Assembly (NCBI GenBank): GCA_014860745.1
Contig: JACZJC010000034.1
Coordinates: 1-44,868 of the forward strand
Direction: 5' to 3'
Length of the DNA stretch: 44,868 nucleotides
Source of the DNA: Anaerolineales bacterium
GTDB lineage: Bacteria > Chloroflexota > Anaerolineae > Anaerolineales > Villigracilaceae
The position numbers and the translations under genes are program-made. The notes beneath the pieces are model-generated. The model did no database searches, had not been told where the DNA came from, and was given only the letters and a program-made list of their open reading frames with translations. Below are positions 33,759-40,658 of the stretch, in pieces. Each line of letters opens with the position of its first letter. The stretch's first letter is position 1.

Positions 33759-33805
33759 AGACATCCGAAGTGCCAAAAAGCGGCGAGACTTCAGATGTCT
33801 TTTTC
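33759..33805 (+). terminator. Terminator-like hairpin
   Basis: AGACATCCGAAGT and ACTTCAGATGTCT pair with one mismatch, followed by TTTTCG. It would insulate the sigma operon from transcription across the repeats. Confidence 0.7.
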
Positions 33806-33913
33806 GTGTAGGCAGTTGAGCGCTATGGTTTCGAAGATAATTGGTCCCCGTGTTTTCGAATAAAACTGGGGACTTTTACGTTAATATAATAGCAAGAGAA
33901 AGGAAGCCAAACG

Positions 33914-34489
33914 GTGGTGACTGTTCAAACAGCCAATGAAGCACAACTTGTGACCCAGGCGCAAAACGGCGACCGAAACGCATTCAGCGAATTGGTCCGC
34001 CTGCATGCACAGGGCGTGTTGAACGTCATCCATCGCATGTGCGGAGATGTGCAGATGGCGGAAGACGCCGCACAGGAGACCTTCATCCGCGCCTGGCAGA
34101 ACCTTTCCTCCTATCGCCCGGGGACGCCGCTCCGTAACTGGCTGTACCGCATCGCCGTCAACGCCGGGACGGATATGCTCCGCAAGGAGAAGCGCATCCT
34201 GCCTGACGCCATTGAAGACCTGCATCTGACGGATGGACGACCCGGACTAGAGTCGCTTGTCTCGCAGCAGGAGAGGACAGCCTTGGTGCAAAAAGCGATC
34301 CTGTCCCTGCCGGATGCGAGCAGAGCAGTGTTGGTGCTGAGAGAATACGAGGGGCTTTCCTATCAGGAGATCTCTTCGACCCTGGATATACCTGTTGGAA
34401 CTGTAATGTCGCGTTTGAGTTATGCACGGAATTTATTGAAATCAAAACTGGAGCCGCACTTGTCTTTACTGGAGGTTGAACATGTCTAA
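33914..34489 (+). CDS. ECF-type RNA polymerase sigma factor
   Basis: A 191-residue sigma factor with region 2 (FSELVRLHAQGVLNVIHRM, then DAAQETFIRAWQNL and LRNWLYRIAVN) and region 4 (LVLREYEGLSYQEISSTLD, then VGTVMSRLSYARNLLK), lacking sigma-1 and sigma-3. It starts at a GTG with AAAGGAAG eight bases upstream (a second GTG follows directly). The 3' end overlaps the anti-sigma gene, giving coupled synthesis. It resembles RpoE/SigW-like factors responding to envelope stress; its target promoters are unknown. Confidence 0.94.
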   Translation: MVTVQTANEAQLVTQAQNGDRNAFSELVRLHAQGVLNVIHRMCGDVQMAEDAAQETFIRAWQNLSSYRPGTPLRNWLYRIAVNAGTDMLRKEKRILPDAIEDLHLTDGRPGLESLVSQQERTALVQKAILSLPDASRAVLVLREYEGLSYQEISSTLDIPVGTVMSRLSYARNLLKSKLEPHLSLLEVEHV

Positions 34490-35090
34490 CCACGTCAGTG
34501 AATGGTTGAACGCCTATCTCGATGGTGAGTTGAAGGGCGGAAGGCTCCATCAAGTGCAGGAACATCTCGCCGAGTGTGAAGCCTGCCTGGCAGAGTTGGA
34601 ATCATTGCAAAGCTTGTCGGCGCTGTTACAGGAAGTCCCTGCGGCGGAGTTAACTTCGAATGAACGCTTCGTCTCACAGGTGAACCTGCTTCTGCCTCAA
34701 AAGCAGACAGCCACCCCGAGGCGTCAACTGCTCGAAGTCGGCTGGTGGATGATCCCAGTCGGTCTGCTGATGGCATGGATATTTGTCGGTACGACCATTT
34801 TCGTCAGCGATATGGTCTCTGCGGCGAACACTTTTGGGCTGCTGGAAGACGCTGCGCCTTTATTGGTTTCCGACTCGTCCACTGGCGCGTATTGGACTTC
34901 AACATTGAGACAGTTCGGCTTATTGGAAGGTGAGGGCCTGCAATGGGCTGAGAGAACCGAGAGTTATACAAGGAACGTATTACCGCAATTTATCTGGCAG
35001 GTTTCGATCGCGATGTTGTACCTGACATGGATTGCGATCTGGTGGGCACGCCGAAGCCGCGCGGGGCAGGTACCGCTCCTCGAAGGCTGA
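34482..35090 (+). CDS. Zinc-binding anti-sigma factor, membrane-anchored
   Basis: A 202-residue protein with an N-terminal zinc-finger anti-sigma domain: His28-x3-Cys32-x2-Cys35 in EHLAECEACLAEL. Two hydrophobic segments (about 85-110 and 163-186) place the rest in or across the membrane. It starts at the ATG preceded by GGAGG and overlaps the sigma gene by 8 bp. It should hold the ECF sigma factor inactive until a signal releases it; the redox-type HxxxCxxC motif leaves open thiol or zinc sensing. Confidence 0.88.
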   Translation: MSNHVSEWLNAYLDGELKGGRLHQVQEHLAECEACLAELESLQSLSALLQEVPAAELTSNERFVSQVNLLLPQKQTATPRRQLLEVGWWMIPVGLLMAWIFVGTTIFVSDMVSAANTFGLLEDAAPLLVSDSSTGAYWTSTLRQFGLLEGEGLQWAERTESYTRNVLPQFIWQVSIAMLYLTWIAIWWARRSRAGQVPLLEG

Positions 35091-35148
35091 GGCAGGCTCA
35101 CGGTTGGAAAAGAAGCGAAAAAGAATGTTTGTAAACAAGGAGAATACA

Positions 35149-36252
35149 ATGGATCCCGTCAAAATCTTAAAACGTGCATGGCACATCCTATGGAGTTATC
35201 GTGCTCTCTGGGTATTTGGCCTGATATTGGCGCTTGCCACCGCCGGTTCAACCGGCGGGGGTTCGAATAGCGGAACGCGTTATTCAGTCGACAATGAAAA
35301 CCAGCAGATGCCGCTCCCGCAGGACCTTGAGCAGGGCATGCAGGAATTCACACAGGAAATGGAGCGTCTCTTCAATGAGGGGCCGCATGACGTGGACATC
35401 CCGCGCGAGGAACTGGTCGCCCTGATCTGGATTGCCGTTGCCTTCACACTGATCATGATCGTGTTGGGTATCATCGTGGCGATCGGGCGCTATGTGTCTG
35501 AGACCGCCGTCATCCGCATGGTGGATGAATATGAAAGTACGGATACCAAAATGACCGTGCGTCAGGGTTTCCGCATTGGCTGGTCGCGTGCCTCGTGGCG
35601 CTTGTTCCTGATCAATTTGATCATCAGCCTGCCCGCCATTTTGCTGATGCTGGTTCTGCTCTTCGCAGGCGTCGGTATATTCTTTGCAGTTGAAAATGGA
35701 AACCTGGAGTTCACGGCATTCAGTGTCATCGCGATGATCGGTGTGGTGTTTCTCCTGATCTTTGTTGTGGTCGTTTTGACCATCATCCTGCATCTGCTTC
35801 GTCATTTTTTCTGGCGCGTTTGTGTGCTCGAAGGTCTCAGCGTACGTGAGTCGCTCAACCGCGGCTGGGGATTGGTGCGTGAGAACTGGAAGAACGTCGG
35901 TTTGATGTGGCTTGTGATGATCGGCCTGGGAATTGTATGGGCGGTGGTCTCTGTCATCCTGGTGATCGTTACCATCCCTGTTGTGGCTGTCACTTTCATC
36001 ATCGCGGTCCTCATCGCGGCCGTCCCTGTGCTGTTGCTGGTCGGTTTCTTCAGTCTCTTCCTGAGTAATGTGCTGGCATGGGTGCTTGGCATCATCTTTG
36101 TCCTGCCGTTGTTCTTCACAATTGCGTTCTCTCCCTGGGTGCTGCTGGGCAGTTGGCAGGCGGTCTTCACTTCAACGGTGTGGACATTGACCTATCGTGA
36201 GATCAAAGCCTTGCCCGCCGTTGTGGCAATGGAAGAACCTGTCTCAAGTTGA
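35149..36252 (+). CDS. Multi-pass membrane protein of the sigma/anti-sigma operon
   Basis: A 367-residue protein from the ATG at 35149 (GGAG ten bases upstream; the longer frame from 35032 overlaps the anti-sigma gene and has no RBS). It begins KILKRAWHILWSYRALWVFG, then has about six long hydrophobic segments with a hydrophilic acidic loop (about 45-85). The N-terminal W-rich pattern resembles membrane proteins with a glycerophosphodiester-phosphodiesterase-type membrane domain, but identification is uncertain. As third gene it may be a target or a sensor partner of the sigma system. Confidence 0.8.
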   Translation: MDPVKILKRAWHILWSYRALWVFGLILALATAGSTGGGSNSGTRYSVDNENQQMPLPQDLEQGMQEFTQEMERLFNEGPHDVDIPREELVALIWIAVAFTLIMIVLGIIVAIGRYVSETAVIRMVDEYESTDTKMTVRQGFRIGWSRASWRLFLINLIISLPAILLMLVLLFAGVGIFFAVENGNLEFTAFSVIAMIGVVFLLIFVVVVLTIILHLLRHFFWRVCVLEGLSVRESLNRGWGLVRENWKNVGLMWLVMIGLGIVWAVVSVILVIVTIPVVAVTFIIAVLIAAVPVLLLVGFFSLFLSNVLAWVLGIIFVLPLFFTIAFSPWVLLGSWQAVFTSTVWTLTYREIKALPAVVAMEEPVSS

Positions 36253-36270
36253 ACTGGGCTAATAATTATG

Positions 36271-36308
36271 AAAAGGAGTTTCGAGAGCAGTCTCGAAGCT
36301 CCTTTTTG
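36271..36308 (+). terminator. Rho-independent terminator of the sigma operon
   Basis: AAAAGGAGTTTCGAGA-gcag-TCTCGAAGCTCCTTTTT: 15 paired bases with one mismatch and a T-run, 18 bp after the stop codon. Confidence 0.93.
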
Positions 36309-36400
36309 TTACATCTGAATTTCGGCGGCCGTGTCTGTGTGGGGAGGGCGCGTCGCACTCAAGGGCAGCGCGTTACTTCGCCACAATCTCAACCCCGCTC
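36309..36400. repeat. osmC-tail copy G, rearranged
   Basis: Two halves of the tail unit are present (36309-36345 and 36373-36400) around the remains of a palindromic element (GGGCGCGTCGCACTC), so this is a deleted tail-palindrome-tail unit like that at 28.1-28.5 kb. Confidence 0.75.
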
Positions 36401-36426
36401 AACGAACGTTTGGTTTCAGCATTCAT
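36373..36426 (-). pseudogene. 17-codon remnant: start of a gene fused to the osmC tail
   Basis: An RBS (AGGAGACAGG) and ATG lead into MNAETKRS and then straight into LSGVEIVAK and a TAA stop, the last residues of the osmC-tail family. This looks like an osmC paralogue that lost its middle by deletion while keeping its translation start and its end. Confidence 0.45.
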
Positions 36427-36461
36427 TTTATTTTTCCTGTCTCCTAACATAATTCCGCACT

Positions 36462-37307
36462 TTATGATGCGGGGTTCTTCGAAATGATCGCGTACCCGAC
36501 TGCCCCAGGACCCAAATGCGCTCCGATGACCGGGGTAATATCCATGGAATAAGTGACCTGTGCGGGGAGTAAAGGGGCAGCCTGTTTACGAAATGCCAGA
36601 GCTTGCTCGGGGGAGTTCGTGTGCAGCAGGGAGAAATGTTCGATGGGTTGATGTTCTTCCAGCATTTTCAAGAGTCTGGCTTCGGCTCTGTGCGTAGTTC
36701 GTACCCGTTCGGAACCGGGCAGTCCGTTTTGCATGGTGAGGATCGGTTTGAGCTGCAGCAAACTGCCGATGCCTGCAATGAATCTGTTCATGCGCCCGCT
36801 GCGTCGTAGGAATTCAAGCGTATCCAAACGCGCCGCAACAAAGGTCCGCGACCTGAGATCATCCAGCGCCGTTTCGATTTCTTGCATCGACCTGCCTTCT
36901 GCCGCCAGGTGGGCAGCGCGTTCCACTTGAAGACCCGTTCCCAGACTAAGCTGCCCCGAATCACGCACAGTGACGGGGATCTGTTTGAATTCCTGCGCGG
37001 CGTTTCTCGCCACGTTCACGGTCGCGCTTAGTTTTTCTGAGATGTGAATGGAGAGGATCTCGGTACATCCCTTATCTGCCAGGGTTTGGTATGCATCTTT
37101 GAATGTATCCCCGCCCGGCGTGCCGGTTGTGGGGTGAACGGTGTACCCCGGCAGGTTCGTGTAAAAATCCTTGCGGGTGATATCCACATCGTCCAGATAA
37201 CCCTTGTCGCCGATATTGATGAAAAGGGGAATGACCTTGATGCCCAATTCATGAATAACATGTTGAGGGAGATCACAGGTAGAGTCAGTAACGATTGCAA
37301 TGGACAT
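36462..37307 (-). CDS. DegV family protein (fatty-acid-binding)
   Basis: A 281-residue DegV-fold protein: AIVTDSTCDLP at the N-terminus, the PTTGTPGGDTF loop (the TSxP-like signature), VRDSGQLSLGTGLQ, and GRMNRFIAGIGSLLQLKPIL. DegV/FakB proteins bind a fatty acid in a deep pocket; in Firmicutes FakB presents it to the kinase FakA. No fakA-like gene is adjacent, so the pathway role here is uncertain. An overlapping hairpin CCGCA-TGCGG at the stop codon may end transcription. Confidence 0.92.
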   Translation of the reverse strand: MSIAIVTDSTCDLPQHVIHELGIKVIPLFINIGDKGYLDDVDITRKDFYTNLPGYTVHPTTGTPGGDTFKDAYQTLADKGCTEILSIHISEKLSATVNVARNAAQEFKQIPVTVRDSGQLSLGTGLQVERAAHLAAEGRSMQEIETALDDLRSRTFVAARLDTLEFLRRSGRMNRFIAGIGSLLQLKPILTMQNGLPGSERVRTTHRAEARLLKMLEEHQPIEHFSLLHTNSPEQALAFRKQAAPLLPAQVTYSMDITPVIGAHLGPGAVGYAIISKNPAS

Positions 37308-37448
37308 GGCTTGCCCTTCTGTTCTGTGCTTATTTGAACGATCCCGCTGTGCTGTCCATATTAATTATACATTGATCTGAATGTGGGAAGTGCTTTGCAA
37401 TGTATGCCTTGCTCCATGAGTCGCGATACCTTCAAGTAAAATCCAATT

Positions 37449-37607
37449 ATGACTCAACCTGTTGAACTGTCCACTTTACCCTTTGAATCCAAAAAGAAAT
37501 TTGCAGACTGGCTTGCGAAGGATTATGGCAAGTCCTCTGGCGCGTGTATTGACACAATCTCAACCCCGCTCAATTTGACATCCGTCCCTGCTTGGAGCGT
37601 ATTCTGA
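37449..37607 (+). pseudogene. Chimeric remnant ORF 2: YdeI-like N-terminus joined to inverted osmC tail
   Basis: Again 52 codons: FESKKKFADWLAKDYGKSSG, then at the same point as in copy 1 the frame enters the antisense osmC tail (DTISTPLNLTSVPAW) and stops. The YdeI parts of the two copies differ at several positions, but length, junction and stop position agree. The two copies bracket 33.8-37.4 kb as direct repeats. Confidence 0.7.
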
Positions 37608-37630
37608 ATTTCGACGACCATGTCTGTGTG
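37553..37630. repeat. osmC-tail copy H
   Basis: About 71 of 78 bases match the end of the intact osmC gene (29987-30064), same orientation. Confidence 0.9.
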
Positions 37631-37649
37631 CTGGCGGTAAGTGGGGTAA

Positions 37650-37865
37650 TTATTTCTTCGCCGTCGCCTTCTTCAAAATATCCAGAAACTCCTCCAAAGG
37701 GACGCGGTGAATCCGTGCCGCCCATTCGACGGTCAGTGCCATCGTCGCCAGCCTGCGGATGGAGAAGCGCGCCACGCGCTTGACGCCGAAAACCTCCATC
37801 ACGTCGGCGATATCGCCGTATTCATCTAAAATGTCTGATACGCGGGTGTCTTTTGTGATTTCCAT
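37650..37865 (-). CDS. DUF1858-type small protein
   Basis: A 71-residue protein from the ATG at 37865 (GGAAG upstream): MEITKDTRVSDILDEYGDIADVMEVFGVKR, then RLATMALTVEWAARIHRVPLEEFLDIL. This is the pattern of DUF1858/ScdA-N-type domains, which occur alone or fused to redox and iron-sulfur repair proteins, but the Cys pair seen in many members is missing. Function unknown. Confidence 0.78.
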   Translation of the reverse strand: MEITKDTRVSDILDEYGDIADVMEVFGVKRVARFSIRRLATMALTVEWAARIHRVPLEEFLDILKKATAKK

Positions 37866-38050
37866 GAGAACTTCCAATCTGTAGAAAGGTTGATTTATCC
37901 GTTTTGGATATGCCAAACTTTATCGTTTTCCCCCGCTTCCCGCCTCGACTTTTGTCGGGTTTCCCGCCCCAATCATTATTCTTCCGAATTCTTCCCCCTC
38001 TCCGCCCACTCTTTATGGTCGGGGCAATTACCCTAGAGCGAAAATGTGAC

Positions 38051-38611
38051 TCAATAATGCTTCTCAATTCCCCCAAACCCGATCTGCTTGTTCTTGGCGG
38101 TCATCTCAATGAAATACCGCAGCCGCTTTGTGAATTCTTCGGGGCGTTTGCGTGCGCCATCAATAAATGCAACTCGGATGCGAATGTAGGCGTCGGAGAA
38201 TCCCTGAAAATTATTCCAGGCAATCTTGTCCGCTTGGATGGCTTTCAATATGTCGGGTGGAATGACGAACTCGGCGTTCAAGATGTCCGTCAGCGTATCG
38301 GCTACTTCTTTGATGACTTTCTTTTGCGCAACCAAAGTCCGCAGGCGCTCGATATTGGCTTGCGAGTATTTTTCATTCGGCTTGCGCGGCGAAAATCTCT
38401 GGACGGTATTCTCGTCATCCAGTTTCTTATTGATGGAGTCGATCCAGCCGAAGCACAGGGCTTCCTCCACTGCATCGTTGTATTCGATGCGCGGCTTGCC
38501 GGTCGCTTTTTTGGGGTAGACCAGCCAGATTTCGCTTTTGGTCTTATAGTTTGCTTTTAGCCAGTTCCGCCAGTCATCGCGGTTTGTGATGTAGAGTTTT
38601 TGCGTGATTTC
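38051..38611 (-). CDS. YdeI/OmpD-associated (bacteriocin-protection) family protein
   Basis: A 186-residue protein. N-terminal DDWRNWLKANYKTKSEIWLVYPKK and central EALCFGWIDSINKKLDD, with RFSPRKPNEKYSQANIERL, are the family signatures. Reported roles include protection against antimicrobial peptides in enterobacteria; here only the family is certain. It begins 11 bp after the stop of the preceding reductase gene and is presumably co-transcribed. The two truncated YdeI-like fragments at 33553 and 37449 are related but distinct sequences. Confidence 0.88.
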   Translation of the reverse strand, partial: EITQKLYITNRDDWRNWLKANYKTKSEIWLVYPKKATGKPRIEYNDAVEEALCFGWIDSINKKLDDENTVQRFSPRKPNEKYSQANIERLRTLVAQKKVIKEVADTLTDILNAEFVIPPDILKAIQADKIAWNNFQGFSDAYIRIRVAFIDGARKRPEEFTKRLRYFIEMTAKNKQIGFGGIEKHY

Positions 38612-38621
38612 CATTTCGCGC

Positions 38622-39152
38622 CTATAAAATTTTATACTTGTTCTGTACAAACCCATTTTTAAAAGATTCGGATTTTATCAACTCGAGCTTTATGTCTTTT
38701 TCCAATGTGCCGAACAAGGGCAGACCTGCACCGATCAGAATCGGAATAGTAGTGATGGTCATTTCGTTTACCAGTCCTTCGCGCAGAAAACGCTGGATGG
38801 TCACGCCGCCATCGAGATAAATGCCTTTCGCGCCGCGAATGTCCATTTCGCGAGTCAGCTCGCGGGGAGACAGATGAAGCGCTTCCACTTTGTCGGCCAA
38901 TTCGGGTGAAAGGGTCAAATCCCTGCTTGTCAAAACGATCACTTTTTTGTCGTAATGCCAGCTGCCAAACGTGAGCACTTTTTCGAAGGTGTTTCTGCCC
39001 ATCACGATATGGTCGATGGTGGACATAAATTCAGCATAGCCGAAATCTTCGCCGCCTTCCCCGCCCGCGGGAAGCCAGTCGAGGCCGCCGTCTTTGCGGG
39101 CGATGAACCCGTCGAGGCTGGCGGCGATGTATACGGAAACTTTTATAGGCAT
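38622..39152 (-). CDS. RibD C-terminal/dihydrofolate-reductase-like protein
   Basis: A 176-residue protein of the YyaP/YwjB type: VYIAASLDGFIARKDGGLDWL at the N-terminus, VMGRNTFEKVL, VIVLTSRD, and YLDGGVTIQRFLREGLV. The fold binds NADPH; these stand-alone forms are not proven DHFRs or riboflavin reductases. RBS GGAGGAACC precedes the ATG. First gene of a two-gene unit with ydeI. Confidence 0.9.
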   Translation of the reverse strand: MPIKVSVYIAASLDGFIARKDGGLDWLPAGGEGGEDFGYAEFMSTIDHIVMGRNTFEKVLTFGSWHYDKKVIVLTSRDLTLSPELADKVEALHLSPRELTREMDIRGAKGIYLDGGVTIQRFLREGLVNEMTITTIPILIGAGLPLFGTLEKDIKLELIKSESFKNGFVQNKYKIL

Positions 39153-39167
39153 GGTTCCTCCTCAAAT

Positions 39168-39196
39168 AAAATTCCGAAGCGCTGCCTCGGAATTTT
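39168..39196 (-). terminator. Terminator of the universal stress protein gene
   Basis: AAAATTCCGA and TCGGAATTTT with an 8-9-base loop, T-rich on the minus side, lying 32 bp beyond the stop codon at 39228. Confidence 0.85.
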
Positions 39197-39227
39197 ATTT
39201 TATTCAATTGTTGAAAACTGTGCCAGC

Positions 39228-39662
39228 TTAATTTGGATGGATGAGCATCACCGGAATGTGCGAATAATGCACCACGCGGTCGGCCACACTGCCCATCAGC
39301 CAGCGCTGCACCCCCGTTCGTCCATGAGTGGACATGGCGATTACATCCGCGTGCACTTCCTCTGCAACCGTCAGGATCATTTCGGGGATCGGCCCCGCGC
39401 GCATGATGCTGGTGACTTTCATGCCTTTCTTTTTAAGTTTGGCGGCTTCCTTTTCAAGATAGGCCTTGGTTTCGTTCTCCGCATCTTCGATCACCTTGTT
39501 GGCAAGGCCCGGGCTGCGTGCGAGGAATTCCAAACTTGGGGTGACAGGCACACTCAAAAGAATGATCTCGGCCCCCTCCGATTTTGCCAGCGCCTGTGCA
39601 TGCGGCAGAACCGCTTCAGCGAGCGGCGAGCCGTCCAGCGGGACAAGAATCTTTTTATACAT
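39228..39662 (-). CDS. Universal stress protein UspA family
   Basis: A 144-residue protein: MYKKILVPLDGSPLAEAVLP at the N-terminus and the ATP-binding STHGRTGVQRWLMGSVADRV (G-x2-G-x9-G-S type) near the end, so the ATP-binding subclass. The frame is open further upstream to 40217, but the part before 39662 is antisense to the DUF72 gene; the ATG at 39662 has GGAG eight bases upstream. Function: stress-related, not specific. Confidence 0.93.
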   Translation of the reverse strand: MYKKILVPLDGSPLAEAVLPHAQALAKSEGAEIILLSVPVTPSLEFLARSPGLANKVIEDAENETKAYLEKEAAKLKKKGMKVTSIMRAGPIPEMILTVAEEVHADVIAMSTHGRTGVQRWLMGSVADRVVHYSHIPVMLIHPN

Positions 39663-39755
39663 ATTCCATCTCCTTTTTGAACCAGCCTTCCACATATTTA
39701 GGATAGCACGCACCTGTCCTCGCCACCAAGTGACAATATTCATATTCGATTGGCA

Positions 39756-39761
39756 TATAAT
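39756..39761 (+). promoter_or_regulatory. -10 box adjacent to the DUF72 start codon
   Basis: TATAAT at 39756-39761 ends 6 bp before the ATG at 39768, with no RBS; a leaderless mRNA is predicted. TGACA at 39731-39735 could be part of a -35 element, although its spacing is long. Confidence 0.4.
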
Positions 39762-39767
39762 TATTTC

Positions 39768-40646
39768 ATGGCGCTGTATCTCGGCTGCCCCATCTGGTCG
39801 TTCAAAGGCTGGGTGGGTAATTTCTACCCAAACGGCACAAAACCCACAGATTTTTTGCTTGAATATGCACGCCGCCTGACGGCCATCGAGGGCAACACCA
39901 CTTTCTATGCCATCCCCGCTCCAAAAACAGTTGAATCCTGGATCAGGCAAACTCCGCAGACTTTCCGCTTTTGCCCGAAGATTCCAAAAGCCATCAGCCA
40001 TAACGGGAAGTTGTCGGGGTATGAGGATCGCGCCCTGGGATTTATCGAAGTCATGCGCCCCCTCGCCTCCCGTCTTGGACCGATGTTCCTGCAGCTGCCT
40101 CCAAGCTATTCGCCCAAGCTGACGGATGATCTCGCAAAATTCATGGAAGCCTGGCCGCGTGAAATCCCATTGGGTGTCGAAGTCCGCCACCTGGATTGGT
40201 TCGACCCTCCGCACCACGAGAATTTGAACGAGTTACTGGCAGGCCATTCCATGGCACGGGTGACGATTGATACGCGCCCGATCCGTAGTTTGGCCGGCGA
40301 CAAGATTCTAGCGGGCTCCGCCTATGAGAGCCTGCTCGAAGCGCGCGAGAAGAAACCGGATGTCCCTGTGTTTATGGAGCGCACAGCGAATTTCATGTTC
40401 CTGCGCTTTATCGGCCATCCAAGGCTGGAGCACAATCTTGAATTTATCAACGAGTGGGTGGATTTCATCGCCCCGCAGATTAAACAGGGCGCGGATGCAT
40501 TTATCTTTTGCCATACACCCGATAATCTGATGGCCCCCGAAATATGCCGGGAATTCCATCGGCGCATCGCGGCCCAAACCGACATTTCGCCTTTGCCGTG
40601 GGATACGATCAAGCCGGATATCCCCCAACAACCGGGTTTGTTCTAG
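39768..40646 (+). CDS. DUF72 (YecE-like) protein
   Basis: A 292-residue TIM-barrel-like DUF72 protein: ALYLGCPIWSFKGWVGNFYP at the start, EGNTTFYAIPAPKTVESW, FRFCPKIPKAISH, LGPMFLQLPPSYSP, and GVEVRHLDWF. The family is widespread but its biochemical role is not established. The ATG at 39768 is used; the in-frame TTG at 39750 is within the -10 region. It overlaps antisense with the open upstream part of the universal stress frame only, not with its coding region. Confidence 0.9.
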   Translation: MALYLGCPIWSFKGWVGNFYPNGTKPTDFLLEYARRLTAIEGNTTFYAIPAPKTVESWIRQTPQTFRFCPKIPKAISHNGKLSGYEDRALGFIEVMRPLASRLGPMFLQLPPSYSPKLTDDLAKFMEAWPREIPLGVEVRHLDWFDPPHHENLNELLAGHSMARVTIDTRPIRSLAGDKILAGSAYESLLEAREKKPDVPVFMERTANFMFLRFIGHPRLEHNLEFINEWVDFIAPQIKQGADAFIFCHTPDNLMAPEICREFHRRIAAQTDISPLPWDTIKPDIPQQPGLF

Positions 40647-40658
40647 TTAAATTTCATC

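Larger units (their letters stand above)
33277..33913. other. 637-bp intergenic region with gene remnants and a terminator
   Basis: 33277-33552 shows nothing identifiable beyond the presumed ftsH promoter zone. 33553-33711 is a chimeric remnant ORF, 33657-33751 an osmC-tail copy, 33759-33805 a terminator-like hairpin. A TATAAT at 33885-33890 and AAAGGAAG at 33899-33906 serve the sigma-factor gene. Confidence 0.7.

Noticed and set aside
37904-38560. 218-codon plus-strand frame
   Set aside because: It lies antisense to the YdeI-family gene, which has clear family motifs.
39663-40217. Upstream extension of the universal stress frame to 329 codons
   Set aside because: The added part is antisense to the DUF72 gene, while the ATG at 39662 has a good RBS and matches the family's normal start.
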